Origin: Merdimonas faecis
Lineage (GTDB): Bacteria; Bacillota; Clostridia; Lachnospirales; Lachnospiraceae
Direction: 5' to 3'
Assembly: GCF_001754075.1 (NCBI RefSeq)
Contig: NZ_MIEH01000018.1
Location: 496,001 to 560,000, forward strand
Length of the DNA: 64,000 nt
Shown here in pieces: positions 17,343 to 25,559 of this stretch. The notes below the pieces were generated by a model. It was given only the letters and a program-made list of their open reading frames with translations. It was not told the DNA's origin and made no database searches. Positions within the stretch are counted from its first letter, which is position 1. Every line of letters starts with the position of its first letter. The translations under genes and the position numbers were made by a program.

Positions 17343-20300
17343 TTATTCTGTCCTAAGCGCCGTCACCGGATCGCTCTTTGCCGCTTTCCTCGACGGGATC
17401 AGCCCGCCGATCAAAGTCAGGACCACGCTTAGAAGAATCAGAATCACCGCCGGCCGCACCGGAAGCACGGCATTGACGGCATCTGTTCCTGCAAGATAAT
17501 GGATCAGTGCGTTACCCGGTATCAAAAGCAGAAGTGAGATAATAATTCCCATTGCCCCCGCACAGAACCCAATGATAAAAGTTTCCGCATTGAAGACCTG
17601 TGAAATATTTCCCTTGGACGCTCCGATGGCACGCAGGATACCAATCTCCTTCTTCCGCTCCAGTACACTGATATAGGTGATGACACCGATCATGATCGAA
17701 GAAACCACCAGGGAGATTGCCACAAATGCAATCAGTACATAGCTGATGATATCAATAATATCCGTCACGGAAGACATCAGTGTTCCCACTACATCCGTAT
17801 AGGTGATGACCTGCTCTTCTTTTCCTTCCTCTTCCATCTTACTGTTATAATCATCCAGGATCTTTACCACCTGCTCCTTGCTCTCGAAATCCTTCGGATA
17901 GATATCAATCCCGCTTGGCACATCAAAATCCACATAGCCAAGAGTAGCCAGATTATTTTCATAAGATGCGCTGTCGCCGGAATTCATAGACATCATAAGC
18001 TCCGTCAGCTGATCTCCTGTCATATTCATCTGAAATGCATCTGCAAATGCATCCCCATCAATATTCATGGCGTTTTCCAGACTGCTCCCTACATTTGCCA
18101 TTGCCTGGCTCATGGCTGTTCCCATGCCGTTGGCAAGCTGGCTCATCATCTGTTGCATTGCGGATGAAATCTGTGCGGACAAGGCCTGACTGACAGCATT
18201 TCCATAGGAAGACATGGCATTTCTCATATAATTCTCTACCACCTGCGTCAACTGGCTTTCCACATTTCCCATATCAACAGTACCTGCAAGACCTTCTGCA
18301 AGACGGTTCTGTGCGTCCTCCGTCTGCAGATAGTCCAGGAAATACTCGCCTATCTTCGAAGGATCCGGACCATTCCCCGCCTGCGCATAATCGTAGTAAC
18401 CTTTCATAATCTCTTGCGCTAGTGCAGTCATCTGATCATCCGACACGGTCACCCCATCCAGCTTCTCTTCCAGGAAATTATTAAACGCGCTCACAGCAGG
18501 ATCTCCCTGCATAAACGTAATCAGCGCGCTATAAAACTCATCTGCGTCTTCAAAGTTCTGTCCTTCCACAGACTGTGCAAAGTCATTCTGCAGCCCCGCA
18601 AAAAGACTGGAAAGCTCCGTGCTTGATACCTTCATCGCACCGCTTTCCTTTATGATATTCACCACCGATTCCTTCATGATCCATTTGGCGCTATCACTGG
18701 TCAGATAGTTCTGAAAGCTTTCCAAAAGCCCCGAATAATCTGCCTCCGGATGATCCTTCACATAGAGCTGGTAGCCTTCCATCAGGCTTTCCGCCATTTT
18801 CGCAAATCCTTCTGACGAGATACTGATATCCAGATTTCCCAGCATCTCGCCCAGGTCCATCGTCCCCGTTTCCGGCAGGCTAATGTTGATTCCGCTTAGA
18901 TCGACCATTCCTGACAGGTCCACAGAATCGCCTGCATTTCCGAATACGCTGGAAAAGTCAAAGGAATCCGACAGGTTTGAAAACGCGCTTTCATCAAAGC
19001 CAAAAGCCTCCTGAAGCTTTTCCTCGTCCACCGTAATCAGGGACTCCATATCAAACGTATTTTCAGAGCTCTCCTCTCCAAAAGCCTCTCCCGTAAATAC
19101 ATTAACAGAAGGATCTGCAAGCTGCTGTTTGACGATCTCGGTATCCTCCGCATACTCCGACATATGTTTGGTCAAAGAAGCCGGATAACAGATACCCGCA
19201 CTTAAGGCAGAGGCATTGGCGTCCTCAGAAGGCTGCACGACGCCGACAATGGTCAAATCCTCCCCGTTCTCCACCAGCCCTTTCACATAATCATGATCGC
19301 CGGACTTGTCTGTCCATACCTGGTACTGGCTGTCATACGCATAATAATCTGCACTGTTTACCAATTTGAAATTGATGCCGATGATATCATCATAATCATA
19401 ACTTCCCATATCCTCCGGTACAGTTATATCTTCTTCATTCAGGAACTGGCTGACCATCTCATCCAGCTCCAGCGGATCTCTGAGTCCCAGCGTATAGAGC
19501 ATAAAATCACTGATCGCCCCGCCCTGGGTCAGGACCAGTACGCATTCGTTGGAATTTTCCGGCCACCGCCCCGCCTTTATGTCATATTGTCCCTCGTACA
19601 GCTCTTCATTTTCCGGCATCTCAAAGAACACATCTGTGCTCATCATACTGGACATCATGCTGTTCGTATTAGATGCTGATCCCAGGCCCAGCGAAGAAAA
19701 AGAACTGTCCGGATGCACCTGGCGGATCTCATCCCCATTTTCTTTATAAATCTGAGGCTCCGTATTATATGAATACTCAACCGCATTCGTATACTTTTCG
19801 ATTCCGCTGTCACCGCTGTCCAGATAGGATTTCAGAGATTCCAGATCATTGGTGTCCATAGTGGAGAACATATCTGTTACCATATTGACCACATAGATAT
19901 CTCCCTGTTCTTCTTCCTGAGTTCCGGCTTCCTCTCCGCTTTCTATCATAGAGGAAAAGTCGACACCGGTACTCTGGATCTGCAGCGGATATTCAGATAA
20001 CGTCTCTTCCTCTATCTGTTTGATATAATCATTTACGCCTGTAGATAAAGCTAAGATCAGTGCTATTCCTATGATTCCGATCGAACCTGCAAAGGAGGTC
20101 AAAAGTGTCCTTGCCTTTTTGGTTTTCAGATTGTTAAAGCTTAGGGACAGGGCTGTCAGAAAAGACATGGATGCCTTCCCCATGTTTTTGTGTTCCGGCT
20201 TTGCAAGCTCCTGTTCATTGACCATAAAGGGATCACTGTCGGAACGGATCTTCCCATCCTTCAGATTCACGATCCGGGTAGCATATTCATGCGCCAGCTC

Positions 20301-20900
20301 CGGATTGTGTGTAACCATGACGACCAGCCGGTCCCTGGCCACTTCCTTTAGCAGTTCCATGACCTGCACACTGGTCTCGCTGTCCAGCGCTCCTGTCGGC
20401 TCGTCGGCCAGCAGGATCTCCGGATCATTGACCAGAGCCCGGGCGATGGCAACTCTTTGCATCTGTCCGCCGGAGAGCTGGTTCGGCTTCTTATGAACCT
20501 GTTCGCCCAGCCCCACCTGATCCAAAGCCTTCTTTGCCCGTTCTCTTCGCTCGGATTTCCCAATTCCTGAAATGGTAAGCGCCAGCTCCACATTGGAAAG
20601 AATGGTCTGGTGCGGGATCAGATTGTAGCTTTGGAACACAAAACCGATGGTGTGATTCCGGTAGGAGTCCCAGTCTCTGTCTTTGTATTTTTTCGTGGAT
20701 ATTCCGTTGATGATCAGGTCTCCGCTGTCGTAGCGGTCCAGACCTCCGATGATATTTAGAAGCGTTGTCTTCCCGGAGCCGCTGGGCCCCAGGATGGCAA
20801 CAAATTCATTGTCTCTCAGATTCAGACTCACCTGATCCAGCGCTTTCTGGACCAGACTTCCGGTACGATATTCCTTACAGATGTCTCTTATCTGAAGCAT
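17343..20900 (-). CDS. MacB-like ABC transporter, fused ATPase and permease with very long extracellular domain
   Basis: A 1185-residue one-gene ABC half-transporter. Residues 1-225 form the ATPase: [47 protein letters not shown] first TM (SIGIIGIALILALSTG) at about residue 275 leads into roughly 750 extracellular residues, largely acidic and helical and rich in Ser, Gln and Met, then three C-terminal FtsX-type TM helices with ERKKEIGILRAIGASKGNI. MacB proteins are near 650 residues, so the external domain is strongly expanded, as in related clostridial proteins. A clear terminator follows. It probably exports or senses a peptide or supports cell-envelope functions; the substrate is unknown. 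Confidence 0.9.
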   Translation of the reverse strand: MLQIRDICKEYRTGSLVQKALDQVSLNLRDNEFVAILGPSGSGKTTLLNIIGGLDRYDSGDLIINGISTKKYKDRDWDSYRNHTIGFVFQSYNLIPHQTILSNVELALTISGIGKSERRERAKKALDQVGLGEQVHKKPNQLSGGQMQRVAIARALVNDPEILLADEPTGALDSETSVQVMELLKEVARDRLVVMVTHNPELAHEYATRIVNLKDGKIRSDSDPFMVNEQELAKPEHKNMGKASMSFLTALSLSFNNLKTKKARTLLTSFAGSIGIIGIALILALSTGVNDYIKQIEEETLSEYPLQIQSTGVDFSSMIESGEEAGTQEEEQGDIYVVNMVTDMFSTMDTNDLESLKSYLDSGDSGIEKYTNAVEYSYNTEPQIYKENGDEIRQVHPDSSFSSLGLGSASNTNSMMSSMMSTDVFFEMPENEELYEGQYDIKAGRWPENSNECVLVLTQGGAISDFMLYTLGLRDPLELDEMVSQFLNEEDITVPEDMGSYDYDDIIGINFKLVNSADYYAYDSQYQVWTDKSGDHDYVKGLVENGEDLTIVGVVQPSEDANASALSAGICYPASLTKHMSEYAEDTEIVKQQLADPSVNVFTGEAFGEESSENTFDMESLITVDEEKLQEAFGFDESAFSNLSDSFDFSSVFGNAGDSVDLSGMVDLSGINISLPETGTMDLGEMLGNLDISISSEGFAKMAESLMEGYQLYVKDHPEADYSGLLESFQNYLTSDSAKWIMKESVVNIIKESGAMKVSSTELSSLFAGLQNDFAQSVEGQNFEDADEFYSALITFMQGDPAVSAFNNFLEEKLDGVTVSDDQMTALAQEIMKGYYDYAQAGNGPDPSKIGEYFLDYLQTEDAQNRLAEGLAGTVDMGNVESQLTQVVENYMRNAMSSYGNAVSQALSAQISSAMQQMMSQLANGMGTAMSQAMANVGSSLENAMNIDGDAFADAFQMNMTGDQLTELMMSMNSGDSASYENNLATLGYVDFDVPSGIDIYPKDFESKEQVVKILDDYNSKMEEEGKEEQVITYTDVVGTLMSSVTDIIDIISYVLIAFVAISLVVSSIMIGVITYISVLERKKEIGILRAIGASKGNISQVFNAETFIIGFCAGAMGIIISLLLLIPGNALIHYLAGTDAVNAVLPVRPAVILILLSVVLTLIGGLIPSRKAAKSDPVTALRTE

Positions 20901-21023
20901 TGATGTATTATCCCCTTTCTGTCACGCGCCATGCTTTGTTCTATCCCCCTCTAATGTTGTTATTATAGCGAAAAAACATCTGTTTGTCATCGTACAAAAC
21001 AAAGGATTTGTATCATTCTATCC

Positions 21024-21631
21024 TCAGATTCCCAGACCGCTGACCCAGTCGGTTACTTCCCCTTCCGCATCCGGCACCGCATTTCTTGAAATCGCAAGCC
21101 CGTCTTCTTCTACCTGGGCATCCGGCTCCAGTTCGGCAATCGTATCAATGGTCCTGGAAAATCCGCTTCCCCCGTGGGTCGTAAATGGGATGATAGTCTT
21201 TCCGCTAAGATCATACTCCTCCAGGAACGTATAAAGAGGCATGGGAAGGTCTGCATTCCAGTTTGGATATCCGATAAAAAGGGTATCATAGCCGAAAAGA
21301 TCCGCCGGAAGATCCTGAATCTCGGGCCTTGCGTTATTGTCTCTTTCCTCAAGAGCCACATCTCCGCACTCATTATAGTCCTCCGGATAAGGTGTCACCG
21401 GCTGAATCTCATACAGGTCGCCGCCGGTCTGTTCCTGGATATACGTAGCCATTTCCTCTGTGTTGCCTGACCAGGAAAAATAGGCGACCAGAATATTGCT
21501 GCCCCCGGAAGCATCCGTACCCGTGCCTTCATCTGTGCTTGTGTCTGCGCCACCATCTGTACCGGTGCTGCTGCCGCAAGAGCCAGGGCCATAGCTGACG
21601 CCAGAAGTACACTGATCAATCGTTTTCTCAT
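21024..21631 (-). pseudogene. Flavodoxin lipoprotein gene with a frameshift in the signal peptide
   Basis: The signal-peptide start MRKRLISVLLASAMALAL lies in one frame (ATG at 21631). The lipobox and mature protein lie in another frame: CGSSTGTD, then ILVAYFSWSGNTEEMATYI. One base appears to be missing between about 21579 and 21592, just before the lipobox cysteine. The mature part is a flavodoxin: the FMN phosphate loop SWSGNTEEMA, FIGYPNWNADLPMP, and TTHGGSGFSRT. Either the gene is inactive or the read has an error there. An internal ATG at 21452 would give a truncated product lacking the phosphate loop. It lies 16 bp downstream of the alcohol dehydrogenase gene. Confidence 0.8.
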
Positions 21632-21647
21632 CGCTTACACCTCCTCC

Positions 21648-22793
21648 TTACATACACTCCATCAGGATGTCGTAGATCTCATCCCGGCCAAGCTCTCTTG
21701 GTCCGCATTTAATGATGTTGCAGATGTCCGCTACCTTTCTTAATATTTCCGGTGTGATCTCTACCTTTGATTTCAGCTCTCCCATCTTTGTAGGAAGGCC
21801 ACACTCTTTAATAAAGTCCGCAAGCGCTTCCACGGCTGCCTCGGCAGTATCCACGCCGAAGACTTCCTTTCCGAATTTTTCAAATTTCGTTTCTGCATCT
21901 TTCACAATATGGCGGTAGTAGGCCGGATGGATCACTGCCAGTCCCTGTCCGTGATTACAGTCGGTGTAAGCTCCAAGCTGATGCTCCATCTGGTGTGCCT
22001 GGAAGTCTGTCAGGCGCCCTACCTTCAGGATTCCATTTTCTGCCATTGCAGAATCCCACATCAGATTGCCTCTGGCCTGCATATCATTGACATCAGCCAG
22101 GAGACGGCGCATATTGACAACTGTGTTTTTCATGATGGCAAGTGCCACATCGTCAGATACATTGTCTTCATCCGAGTGTCCAAGATAGGTTTCCATCGCA
22201 TGGCTTAAGGTATCAAAAGCACCGGAGATTACCTGCATCCTTGGAACAGATGCCGTATATCCCGGATCCAGAACAGCAAATCTTGCTGAGCTTCCAACGG
22301 TCGGTCCCTTCCAGTTTTTATCTTCGCAGGTGATGACTGCACCAGAGTTCATCTCCGCTCCCGTACCGGATGCCGTCACTACCGCTCCCATGGGGATGCC
22401 GTCTGCAGGGAATCTTCCGGAGCCGTACTCCATCTCCCAGATGTCCTGATCTGCCTTTGCCTGCGCAGAGATTACCTTACAGCAGTCGATGACACTTCCT
22501 CCTCCTACTGCCAGGATGAAGTCTGCCTTCTTTTCTCTTGCAAGCGCAGCGCCTTCCTGTACTTTAGCATAGGTGGGATTCGGCATGATGCCGGAAAAGT
22601 CAATCACTTCTTTTCCCGCCTCTTCTAAGATTCCTTTCACCTCATCATAGATGCCGTTTGCCTTTATGGAACCTCCGCCATAAGCCAGCATCACCGTTGT
22701 CCCTACGGCCGGCGCTTCTGCGGCAAGAGCTTTTTTTGCAGCTCCTTCACCAAAATAGACTTTTATGGGATAAGTAAATGTAAATTCGTTCAT
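21648..22793 (-). CDS. Iron-containing alcohol dehydrogenase (butanol dehydrogenase-like)
   Basis: A 381-residue group III dehydrogenase reducing aldehydes to alcohols with NAD(P)H. The nucleotide-binding stretch AVGGGSVIDCCKVIS and the metal-binding segments GAFDTLSHAMETY, DFQAHQMEHQLGAYTDCNHGQGLAVI are intact. It resembles the BdhA/YqhD branch. AGGAGG precedes the ATG. The upstream promoter has the 19-bp spacer of MerR-controlled genes, and the same operator occurs before a MerR gene 2.2 kb away, so aldehyde-responsive control is likely by analogy with AdhR-type systems. The frameshifted flavodoxin gene lies just downstream. Confidence 0.92.
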   Translation of the reverse strand: MNEFTFTYPIKVYFGEGAAKKALAAEAPAVGTTVMLAYGGGSIKANGIYDEVKGILEEAGKEVIDFSGIMPNPTYAKVQEGAALAREKKADFILAVGGGSVIDCCKVISAQAKADQDIWEMEYGSGRFPADGIPMGAVVTASGTGAEMNSGAVITCEDKNWKGPTVGSSARFAVLDPGYTASVPRMQVISGAFDTLSHAMETYLGHSDEDNVSDDVALAIMKNTVVNMRRLLADVNDMQARGNLMWDSAMAENGILKVGRLTDFQAHQMEHQLGAYTDCNHGQGLAVIHPAYYRHIVKDAETKFEKFGKEVFGVDTAEAAVEALADFIKECGLPTKMGELKSKVEITPEILRKVADICNIIKCGPRELGRDEIYDILMECM

Positions 22794-22859
22794 GATCCAT
22801 TCCTCCTGTTAATACCGATAATATAGTGCTGATTTTTTCTTTCCTTTCTTTACACTGTG

Positions 22860-22890
22860 ATTGTATCAACCGGTTGTAACTATCGGTCAA
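22860..22890 (-). promoter_or_regulatory. MerR-type promoter with 19-bp spacer before the alcohol dehydrogenase
   Basis: On the minus strand TTGACC (22890-22885) and TACAAT (22865-22860) are separated by 19 bp. The spacer contains the palindrome CAACCGGTTG and CGATAG. Overlong spacers are the signature of promoters activated by MerR-family twisting. The operator is repeated before the MerR gene at 25081-25109. Confidence 0.8.
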
Positions 22891-22913
22891 TAGCTTTTTT
22901 CATATTTTTCATG

Positions 22914-22938
22914 AAAAAAACAGAGCCTTTCGGCTCTG
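22914..22938 (-). terminator. Rho-independent terminator of the apbE-like gene
   Basis: Minus-strand stem CAGAGCC/GGCTCTG with loop GAAA and a following run of seven T. It is 25 bp beyond the stop of the FMN transferase gene. Confidence 0.9.
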
Positions 22939-22963
22939 CTTCCCGTCAGAATATTTTATACAG

Positions 22964-23995
22964 TTATGAGGTAATGATGTGAAGCTCCATATTCCCAAAA
23001 GAATCTCCCAGGGTAAACTGATCTTCAATTCCTTCTGTCACGTAAATGTCTCCATCCTCCGTGACAGCAATCATCTCAAAATCCTGGTGTTCCTTCCAGT
23101 ATTCCTCAGCTCCTTCCAGTCCTTTCACAAACATGGATGTAGAAAGGGCGTCCGCCACTTTCCCTTCCTCTGCGATAATGCTTACAGACACCAGGCCGTT
23201 GTCCACCGGATAACCTGTCTCCGGGTCGATGATGTGGGTGTATTCTTTTCCATCTTCCCCGACGAAATAACGCTCATAGCTTCCGGAGGTCACCACCGCA
23301 CAGTCAGAAGCCAGAAGCATGCCCATCTGTCCGTCCCCGAAAGGATTGCGGATCCCGATACGCCAGTCGGTGCCGTCAGGTCTCTTGCCTACTGCCTGGA
23401 TGTTGCCTCCAAGATCCAACAGTGCAGACGTTACGCCCTGCTCTTTGATCACTTCTGCCGCCGCGTCTCCGGCATAGCCTTTTCCTACGGCTCCCAGATC
23501 CAGTTCCACTCCCTCCGGAAGTGTCAGCTCATTTCCACTCAGGCTCACCTGCTCATATCCCACATGTTCCAGAAGCGTCTGGATCTCATCCGGCGCCGGA
23601 ATGCGGTTCTCATCTGTTGTAAAGCCCCAGGCCTCCAGCACCGGATAGATGGTCGGTTCCAGTGCGCCTCCGGTCTTTTCTGCCATTTCAAGTGCAAAGC
23701 TGACCACGTCCCTTGTGTCATCGCTAAGCGTCACAGGGCTTCCCCCGCTGTGGTTCGCCTGATAGATCTGACTGCTTTCATCTGTAACGGACCATTCCTT
23801 TTCCAGCTTAAGGATCCTCGCCTGTGCCTCTTCTACTGCCTCGCCTGCATCCTCTCCATAAGCTGTTATGGTCATATATGTATCCATTCCAAAAAAATTC
23901 ACCTGCTCCTGCTGTCCTTCCAGGCTCTGGGAGGTACATCCCGCAAAAGCAAGGCTGATCCCTATTCCCATCAAAATTGCTGTTATTCGTTTCAT
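22964..23995 (-). CDS. apbE: FAD:protein FMN transferase (ApbE), lipoprotein
   Basis: A 343-residue membrane-anchored lipoprotein that attaches FMN covalently to threonines of extracytoplasmic flavoproteins such as RnfG/NqrC-type subunits. The signal peptide ends in a lipobox (LAFAGC). Family motifs are present: FFGMDTYMTITAYG, ELDLGAVGKGYAGD, LLDLGGNIQAVGKRPDG, THIIDPETGYP, and DALSTSMFVKG. Length is typical. It is flanked by the alcohol dehydrogenase promoter on one side and a flavodoxin gene remnant on the other, and it ends in a clear terminator, so it is probably monocistronic. Confidence 0.93.
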   Translation of the reverse strand: MKRITAILMGIGISLAFAGCTSQSLEGQQEQVNFFGMDTYMTITAYGEDAGEAVEEAQARILKLEKEWSVTDESSQIYQANHSGGSPVTLSDDTRDVVSFALEMAEKTGGALEPTIYPVLEAWGFTTDENRIPAPDEIQTLLEHVGYEQVSLSGNELTLPEGVELDLGAVGKGYAGDAAAEVIKEQGVTSALLDLGGNIQAVGKRPDGTDWRIGIRNPFGDGQMGMLLASDCAVVTSGSYERYFVGEDGKEYTHIIDPETGYPVDNGLVSVSIIAEEGKVADALSTSMFVKGLEGAEEYWKEHQDFEMIAVTEDGDIYVTEGIEDQFTLGDSFGNMELHIITS

Positions 23996-24075
23996 TCGTC
24001 GCTCCTTCGGTTGAGTTACTTGCCGTGTTCACAGGCACATCATAGCAAAATATTCCGTAAAGAACAACTATAAAA

Positions 24076-24210
24076 CTACAACAGTCCCAATCCATTTACC
24101 CATTCCTGCACTTCAGCCTGGCAGATCCTCGATCTCAGAAACCGTACTGGAAAATCCACTGCCACCTGATGTAACAAAGGGGATGATCGTTTTCCAAATA
24201 CCTTTTCCAC
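24076..24210 (-). pseudogene. Flavodoxin gene remnant
   Basis: On the minus strand WKTIIPFVTSGGSGFSSTVS resembles the segment KTIIPFTTHGGSGFSRT of the flavodoxin at 21024. It is followed by a stop and, after a frame change and internal loss, by EVQEWVNGLGLL and a stop at 24076, resembling that protein's C terminus. Only the last third of a flavodoxin gene remains, with a deletion inside. No start or ribosome site is visible. Confidence 0.75.
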
Positions 24211-24267
24211 AGGGGTTTCATATATAGTTTTATATATCTTAAGTGGATAATTTACTTTTTCATCACT

Positions 24268-24308
24268 GTTTAACAGGACATTTTCGTCCTATTAATGTCC
24301 TGTTAAAC
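24268..24308. repeat. Perfect 13-bp inverted repeat downstream of the XRE regulator
   Basis: GTTTAACAGGACA (24268-24280) and TGTCCTGTTAAAC (24296-24308) are exact inverted copies with 15 bases between them. A second, shorter pairing AGGAC/GTCCT lies inside. There is no U-run on either side, so it is not a canonical terminator. It could be a protein-binding site or an element end. Confidence 0.65.
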
Positions 24309-24339
24309 ACATTTTTAAGAATATCTTCTTCACTATATT

Positions 24340-24690
24340 TTATTTCATGTCACTTAAAGCTTGCAAATATTCCTCCAAACGCTTCCGCGAACCAGATTCA
24401 AGCCTTTCATACATTTGAAGCAGTTCATATTCTTTTGAATTCTTATTAATCACGACATAGTCTATCTGCCTGTGTTCCTTCGGATTTTTGCTGTCCGTCT
24501 CTAACAGCAGCTCATATGGTGAAATTTCCAACACATCGCATATGATCATAATCTTATCAGCAGAAGGTTTCGTTCCCTTTCTCCGCCAGTCACTGACCGT
24601 ACTCTGGGAGATACCTGTTCTTTTCACAAATTCAATTTGTGACATTCCCTTTTCCTCAAGATATTGATAGATTCGTTCGCTAATAAGCAT
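24340..24690 (-). CDS. XRE-family helix-turn-helix regulator
   Basis: A 116-residue Cro/CI-type repressor. The HTH is residues about 5-60 (ISERIYQYLEEKGMSQIEFV, then RTGISQSTVSDWRRKGTKPS), and the C-terminal half is helical and probably dimerising. Similar regulators control integrative elements and phages. Upstream, on the opposite strand, is a strong divergent promoter that no longer leads to a matching gene. The gene is AT-richer than the core genes. I infer a leftover element repressor. Confidence 0.85.
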   Translation of the reverse strand: MLISERIYQYLEEKGMSQIEFVKRTGISQSTVSDWRRKGTKPSADKIMIICDVLEISPYELLLETDSKNPKEHRQIDYVVINKNSKEYELLQMYERLESGSRKRLEEYLQALSDMK

Positions 24691-24737
24691 AGCCTCTCCT
24701 TTCAGTTTGTTCCTTAGCTTTTCTTTTCAATTTCATC

Positions 24738-24766
24738 TTGACAAAACCGTCAGTTCTCATTAGTAT
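24738..24766 (+). promoter_or_regulatory. Orphan divergent promoter next to the XRE gene
   Basis: TTGACA (24738-24743), 17 bp, TAGTAT (24761-24766) on the plus strand, diverging from the XRE repressor. No plus-strand gene follows before the MerR gene at 25134. A minus-strand ORF occupies the space, so the original target seems to have been deleted. Confidence 0.65.
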
Positions 24767-24803
24767 AAAAAAGAAGAGAAATGGGTTTGTACCAAGTATG
24801 ATT

Positions 24804-25067
24804 TTAAAATCTGAACGGGTTGCTCGTTTCTTTTTTTACGTCTAAAATGTCATATAGATAATAATTTCCATTTTTTGCATGGCGGACCAACATGGAAACA
24901 TGATATACGTTATGCCGTTCCAATATTCCCTGTTCGTTATAAATGGGCAATGCGAATCTGGAATCGTACCGATACCATCCAAAAGCTGCATCTCGCAAAT
25001 GCTTATTTCCAAAATTCTCCCGGAAATGCCATGTTAAAAGCATAGGGTTTGCAATTTTTATATCCAT
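24804..25067 (-). CDS. Short hypothetical protein, possibly C-terminal fragment of a mobile-element protein
   Basis: An 87-residue ORF starting MDIKIANPMLLTWHF and ending SNPFRF. The segment NVYHVSMLVRHAKNGNYYLY, followed by DILDVKKETSNP, resembles the C-terminal end of large polyvalent (LPD-type) proteins of integrative elements and phages, but I cannot name the family with certainty. No ribosome-binding site stands before the ATG, and the start lies 14 bp from the MerR operator, so it may be only the 3' remnant of a larger gene. It sits between the XRE repressor and MerR. Confidence 0.4.
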   Translation of the reverse strand: MDIKIANPMLLTWHFRENFGNKHLRDAAFGWYRYDSRFALPIYNEQGILERHNVYHVSMLVRHAKNGNYYLYDILDVKKETSNPFRF

Positions 25068-25080
25068 GGAGTAAAATATG

Positions 25081-25109
25081 ATTGTTTCAACCGGTTGTTT
25101 CTATCGGTC
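25081..25109. promoter_or_regulatory. MerR operator upstream of the MerR gene
   Basis: This segment matches the alcohol dehydrogenase promoter at about 28 of 31 positions over the extended match, including CAACCGGTTG and CTATCGGTC. Here the flanking minus-strand -35 and -10 hexamers are degraded, so it probably serves autoregulation of the adjacent MerR gene. No other copy was noticed in the window. Confidence 0.75.
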
Positions 25110-25133
25110 TGTTAGTACAGGAGGGAATAAACT

Positions 25134-25532
25134 ATGATATATACCATGATGCAGGCATGCAAAGAAGCAGATATGACCTATCAGGCACTGAAATATTACT
25201 GCAATGAAGGGCTGGTGCCTAATGTAAAGCGCGACAAAAATAACCGGCGCATTTTTGATGAAAAGGATATCAAATGGATCAAAGATCTGGTCTGTCTGAA
25301 AAAATGCGGGATGAGCATCCAGGAAATGAAGGACTATCTCGCTCTCTGCCTGGAAGGCCCATCCACGATCACCCGGCGAAAGGAAATGCTGTCCGTGAAA
25401 CGAGAAGAACTCCTCTCCTCTATTCAGGAACTGGAGAGCTGCGTGGACTACATCGACTGGAAGCAGCAGTTCTATGATGATGTGCTCTCCGGAAAACGTC
25501 CCTATGTCAGCAATCTGATCGCCTCAAAATAG
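25134..25532 (+). CDS. MerR-family transcriptional regulator (AdhR-like)
   Basis: A 132-residue regulator with an N-terminal winged HTH (MMQACKEADMTYQALKYYCN, then EGLVPNVKRDKNNRRIFDEK) and a C-terminal coiled coil (RRKEMLSVKREELLSSIQEL). No cysteine pattern for metal binding is obvious. Family members of this size near alcohol dehydrogenases sense aldehydes. ACAGGAGGG precedes the ATG. The operator just upstream is shared with the dehydrogenase promoter at 22860-22890, which makes that gene its probable target although other genes now lie between them. Confidence 0.9.
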   Translation: MIYTMMQACKEADMTYQALKYYCNEGLVPNVKRDKNNRRIFDEKDIKWIKDLVCLKKCGMSIQEMKDYLALCLEGPSTITRRKEMLSVKREELLSSIQELESCVDYIDWKQQFYDDVLSGKRPYVSNLIASK

Positions 25533-25559
25533 TATGATTTAGTATGATTTATTATGGGT

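Noticed and set aside
22979-24073. Plus-strand open frame of 364 codons opposite apbE
   Set aside because: Antisense to a clear ApbE gene with lipobox and terminator; composition is that of a shadow frame.
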